Shown: one piece after another, positions 61,878 to 64,000 of the stretch
Position numbering within the stretch: the first letter of the stretch is position 1
Layout: every line of letters starts with the position of its first letter
Assembly (NCBI GenBank): GCA_036560445.1
Contig: DATBRG010000036.1
Location: forward strand, 34,194-98,193
Length of the DNA: 64,000 bases
Source: DATBRG01 sp036560445
GTDB lineage: Bacteria; Pseudomonadota; Gammaproteobacteria; Burkholderiales; Methylophilaceae
Reading direction: 5' to 3'
The notes under the pieces: generated by a model
What the model was told of the DNA's origin: nothing
Databases searched by the model: none
What the model saw: only the letters and a program-made list of their open reading frames with translations
Position numbers and translations under genes: made by a program

Positions 61878-62510
61878 ATGAATATTCTCGCAATAGGCGC
61901 CCATTTCGATGATGTTGAATTAGGTTGCGGTGGGGCTCTAGCTAGACATGTTGCAAAAGGCGACAACGTCTATGTGTTTGTGGCTACTGTATCTGGATTC
62001 AGTAACCATTACGCTCAAACAGTCCGTAGTAATGATACTGCTTTAAAAGAAGCACAAGCAGCTATGAAGATTATAGGGACAACAGAATTGATTTGTGGTC
62101 AGTTCAAGACCTTGGAGGTTGAGTTTGTTGATGAATTGAATATCCAGATACTTCAGATTGTGCAGGAAAAGAAAATTGATTTGGTCTATACGCATTGGAT
62201 AGGGGATATCCATCATGATCATGCGGCCGTATCAAAAGCATCCATGCATAGCTGTCGCCATGTCCCGAGATTGCTCATGTACCGGAGTAACTGGTATCAC
62301 TCTACACAAGACTTTCGTGGCAATTTTTATGTGGATATTACTGAATATTGGGAGTTAAAAGAAAAGGCTATACGTGCTCATGCCTCTGAGGTCGAGCGTA
62401 CAGGTAATAAATGGATCAGCTTCTTTCAAAATGAAGCAGAGAATGCTGGTCAGCGTATAGGGGTTAAATATGCTGAGGTGTTTGAGGTGGTGAAGTGGCT
62501 GGGAGTCTGA
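61878..62510 (+). CDS. PIG-L-family sugar N-deacetylase
   Basis: The 210-residue product begins MNILAIGAHFDDVELGCGGALARH, with the zinc-binding AHxDDxE motif, and has the third ligand in GDIHHDHAAVSKAS. The family removes N-acetyl groups from GlcNAc-type sugars. A clear AGGAG precedes the ATG. In the operon it could act on the nonulosonic acid or a HexNAc residue, freeing an amine for another acyl group. Confidence 0.88.
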   Translation: MNILAIGAHFDDVELGCGGALARHVAKGDNVYVFVATVSGFSNHYAQTVRSNDTALKEAQAAMKIIGTTELICGQFKTLEVEFVDELNIQILQIVQEKKIDLVYTHWIGDIHHDHAAVSKASMHSCRHVPRLLMYRSNWYHSTQDFRGNFYVDITEYWELKEKAIRAHASEVERTGNKWISFFQNEAENAGQRIGVKYAEVFEVVKWLGV

Positions 62511-63550
62511 TTGTTGAAGCGCCAGATGTTGGCGCTATAACACTCAAGCAGCATGTAATAGGGCTGGATACGGTACGTGCATATGCCGCGTTGTCCGTTA
62601 TGTTTGCCCATATCTTGGGACCGAAACTGCCGACCATGATAGGTTGGTTGGGTTTGAGCAAAGATTTAGCTGAGCTATCCAGATACATTTTTACCGGGCA
62701 TCCTGCGGTCATTGTGTTTTTTGTGGTATCGGGATTCTGTATTCATTATCCATATACTAATCGCCCACTTCCAATATTTGCTTTTACTTTAGCACGTTGG
62801 ACTCGAATCATGGTTCCGGCACTGATGGCATTGCTGCTTGCAAAAGTGCTGCATATGAACAAATTCAATTTCATGGATGGCTATATCTTATGGAGCATAG
62901 TGTGTGAGCTATGCTACTACACCCTTTATCCGCTTTTTTTAAAGCTGTCTTGTAAAGTGTCCTTTGAGATGCAGTTGCTGATAGCTTTTATAATTTCATT
63001 GAGCTTGGTTACATATCTTGGTTCCGACCAGCATGGCGGTGCAAATATCTATGGCCCTGGCTTGAACTGGTTGGTAGCCTTACCGAGCTGGCTACTAGGT
63101 TGCGTACTAGCCAATAAGCATGCTGGGGCTAAGGCCCTAAAACAACATAGTAGTTGCGGTATCTTTATTTGGCGAATATCTGTCGCAATAGTGGCTTCAT
63201 TATTGTATTGGTTGACCATGAACACTCCTGTCGGTTTCTATCTGACCATGAATCCTTTTGCGATCCTAATATTTTTCTGGTTAAGTGCTGAAATCAGTGC
63301 ACAAAAAGATGCAAACTCCTTGTTCGAGCGAATGGGAAAGTGGAGTTATTCGATTTATTTGTTCCATGCAATTTTCTTGGTATTGCTTAGTAAGCTTGCG
63401 GGCAAGTTTCTTTTTATAAGTATCCCTATCATTCTTGCGCTTTGTTACTTGGCTTACATATCTATTGAAAAGCCCTCACATGAATATGCACGCCTACTGT
63501 TCAGAAAGTATAGAGAGCAGTTTCAGTTTGTAAGTACTGGGAATAGATGA
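62495..63550 (+). CDS. Membrane acyltransferase (acyltransferase 3 family)
   Basis: The 351-residue product starts at GTG 62495 (overlapping the deacetylase gene by 16 bases, GAGGTG upstream). It has about ten membrane helices and the family motif GLDTVRAYAALSVMFAHILG with conserved His, then VVIVFFVVSGFCIHY-like and RWTRIMVPAL stretches. It transfers acetyl or other acyl groups to surface glycans (OafA/WecH type). Together with the deacetylase it points to re-acylation of a sugar amine or hydroxyl. Confidence 0.87.
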   Translation: MAGSLIVEAPDVGAITLKQHVIGLDTVRAYAALSVMFAHILGPKLPTMIGWLGLSKDLAELSRYIFTGHPAVIVFFVVSGFCIHYPYTNRPLPIFAFTLARWTRIMVPALMALLLAKVLHMNKFNFMDGYILWSIVCELCYYTLYPLFLKLSCKVSFEMQLLIAFIISLSLVTYLGSDQHGGANIYGPGLNWLVALPSWLLGCVLANKHAGAKALKQHSSCGIFIWRISVAIVASLLYWLTMNTPVGFYLTMNPFAILIFFWLSAEISAQKDANSLFERMGKWSYSIYLFHAIFLVLLSKLAGKFLFISIPIILALCYLAYISIEKPSHEYARLLFRKYREQFQFVSTGNR

Positions 63551-64000
63551 ACTATCAAATAAAAAAACTAAATCAATTCATTAAGGCATGGATAGTTCCA
63601 CCAGCGCTAATAGAGTTACTTGTCAGAATTAAAATGGGTTTTAAGCCTCCTACGTTGAGTGTTGAAGAAATCGAGCTGCTAAAACAAAATGACAAATTAA
63701 AAGATCGTCATGTGGGTAATCGCTGCTTTGTTCTTGGGGCAGGTTCATCCATAAAAGAACAAGACATAACCAAACTTGAGGACGAATTCGTAATTAGTGT
63801 GAGCAATACTTTTGTGCACCCAGATTTCACACGTATTAAGCCTAGATATCATATTTTGCCGCCTCTTATTAAAGCCCACGGACGATTGCACTCGGAAGCT
63901 AAATTTACTGACTGGTTGACGGCGATGGAAGCTGCTACCAGTGGCGCCGAGATGTTTATGCATATCGGTGATAGAGAAATGATTAAGAGAAACGGGCTAT
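63547..64000 (+). CDS. DUF115-like putative glycosyltransferase, 3' end cut by window
   Basis: The frame starts at ATG 63547 overlapping the acyltransferase stop (ATGA) and stays open to the end, giving 151 residues. After a helical lead (NYQIKKLNQFIKAW) comes RCFVLGAGSSIKEQDITKLEDEF followed by VISVSNTFVHPDF, resembling the 'GNGPSL' nucleotide-binding region of DUF115/Maf proteins and GT42 sialyltransferases. That would fit transfer of the CMP-nonulosonic acid made by the operon. Only the N-terminal part is visible. Confidence 0.6.
   Translation, partial: MNYQIKKLNQFIKAWIVPPALIELLVRIKMGFKPPTLSVEEIELLKQNDKLKDRHVGNRCFVLGAGSSIKEQDITKLEDEFVISVSNTFVHPDFTRIKPRYHILPPLIKAHGRLHSEAKFTDWLTAMEAATSGAEMFMHIGDREMIKRNGL

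Noticed and set aside
1..64000. CRISPR arrays, tRNA or rRNA genes, insertion sequences, prophage genes
   Set aside because: No regularly spaced repeats, cloverleaf-like sequence, transposase, integrase or phage structural gene was recognised on either strand.

Overview
The window looks like chromosome of a betaproteobacterium, most plausibly a Nitrosomonadales member such as Methylophilaceae. This rests on gene content and order: a complete Pil-Chp twitching system, a tesA/ybbA/ybbP block, stand-alone accA after dnaE, paired RhlE-type helicases, a 'MarR-like EPS-associated' regulator heading an exopolysaccharide operon, and roughly balanced base composition. No methylotrophy gene is visible, so the family is an inference. 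All calls were made by reading translations and motifs; no database search was run and residue numbers were counted by hand.

Region 1 (1-4.3 kb) is housekeeping: the 3' part of an RNB-domain ribonuclease, a spermidine-synthase-fold protein, an RlmL-like rRNA methyltransferase and a MazG-type pyrophosphohydrolase in tight tandem, then a convergent thiol peroxidase. Region 2 (4.5-14.3 kb) is a chemosensory block: a FIST sensor gene faces away from pilG-pilH-pilI-pilJ-pilL(chpA), which together control type IV pili. Region 3 (14.4-24 kb) holds dnaE, accA, tilS and a tesA gene placed head to head with the ybbA-ybbP ABC exporter genes. Region 4 (24.2-28.3 kb) has a TonB-dependent receptor preceded by a sigma-54-like promoter and followed by an NtrC-type regulator, then a small glycine-zipper protein. 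Region 5 (28.5-44.2 kb) is mixed core metabolism and RNA/protein quality control: purT with a truncated haemoglobin, two tandem DEAD-box helicases, typA/bipA, an oxidoreductase, gnd, a dienelactone hydrolase, a tautomerase, rmuC, moaD-moaE, a Lon-like protease and hslR. Region 6 (44.3-47.1 kb) has an unusual lone cyclase-like protein, a PA0069-type radical SAM protein and a short-chain dehydrogenase.

Region 7 (47.1-64.0 kb, running off the end) is the accessory part of the window: one long, tightly overlapping plus-strand operon for surface glycan. It starts with an EPS-associated winged-helix regulator behind a perfect 11-bp inverted repeat lying on its promoter, then makes GDP-mannose and GDP-L-fucose (manC, gmd, fcl), encodes a PglK-like ABC exporter, and continues into a nonulosonic (sialic-acid-like) sugar pathway: LegB-like dehydratase, sugar nucleotidyltransferase, radical SAM/SPASM enzyme, two DegT aminotransferases, WecD-like acetyltransferase, NeuB-family synthase, WbqC protein, SpsF-type cytidylyltransferase, SpsG/PseG-type hydrolase, PIG-L deacetylase, membrane acyltransferase, and a truncated DUF115-like putative glycosyltransferase. 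The gene set mixes legionaminate-type and pseudaminate/Sps-type steps and carries extra enzymes with no assigned step, so the product is probably a non-standard nonulosonic acid. No tRNA, rRNA, CRISPR array, insertion sequence or prophage gene was seen.
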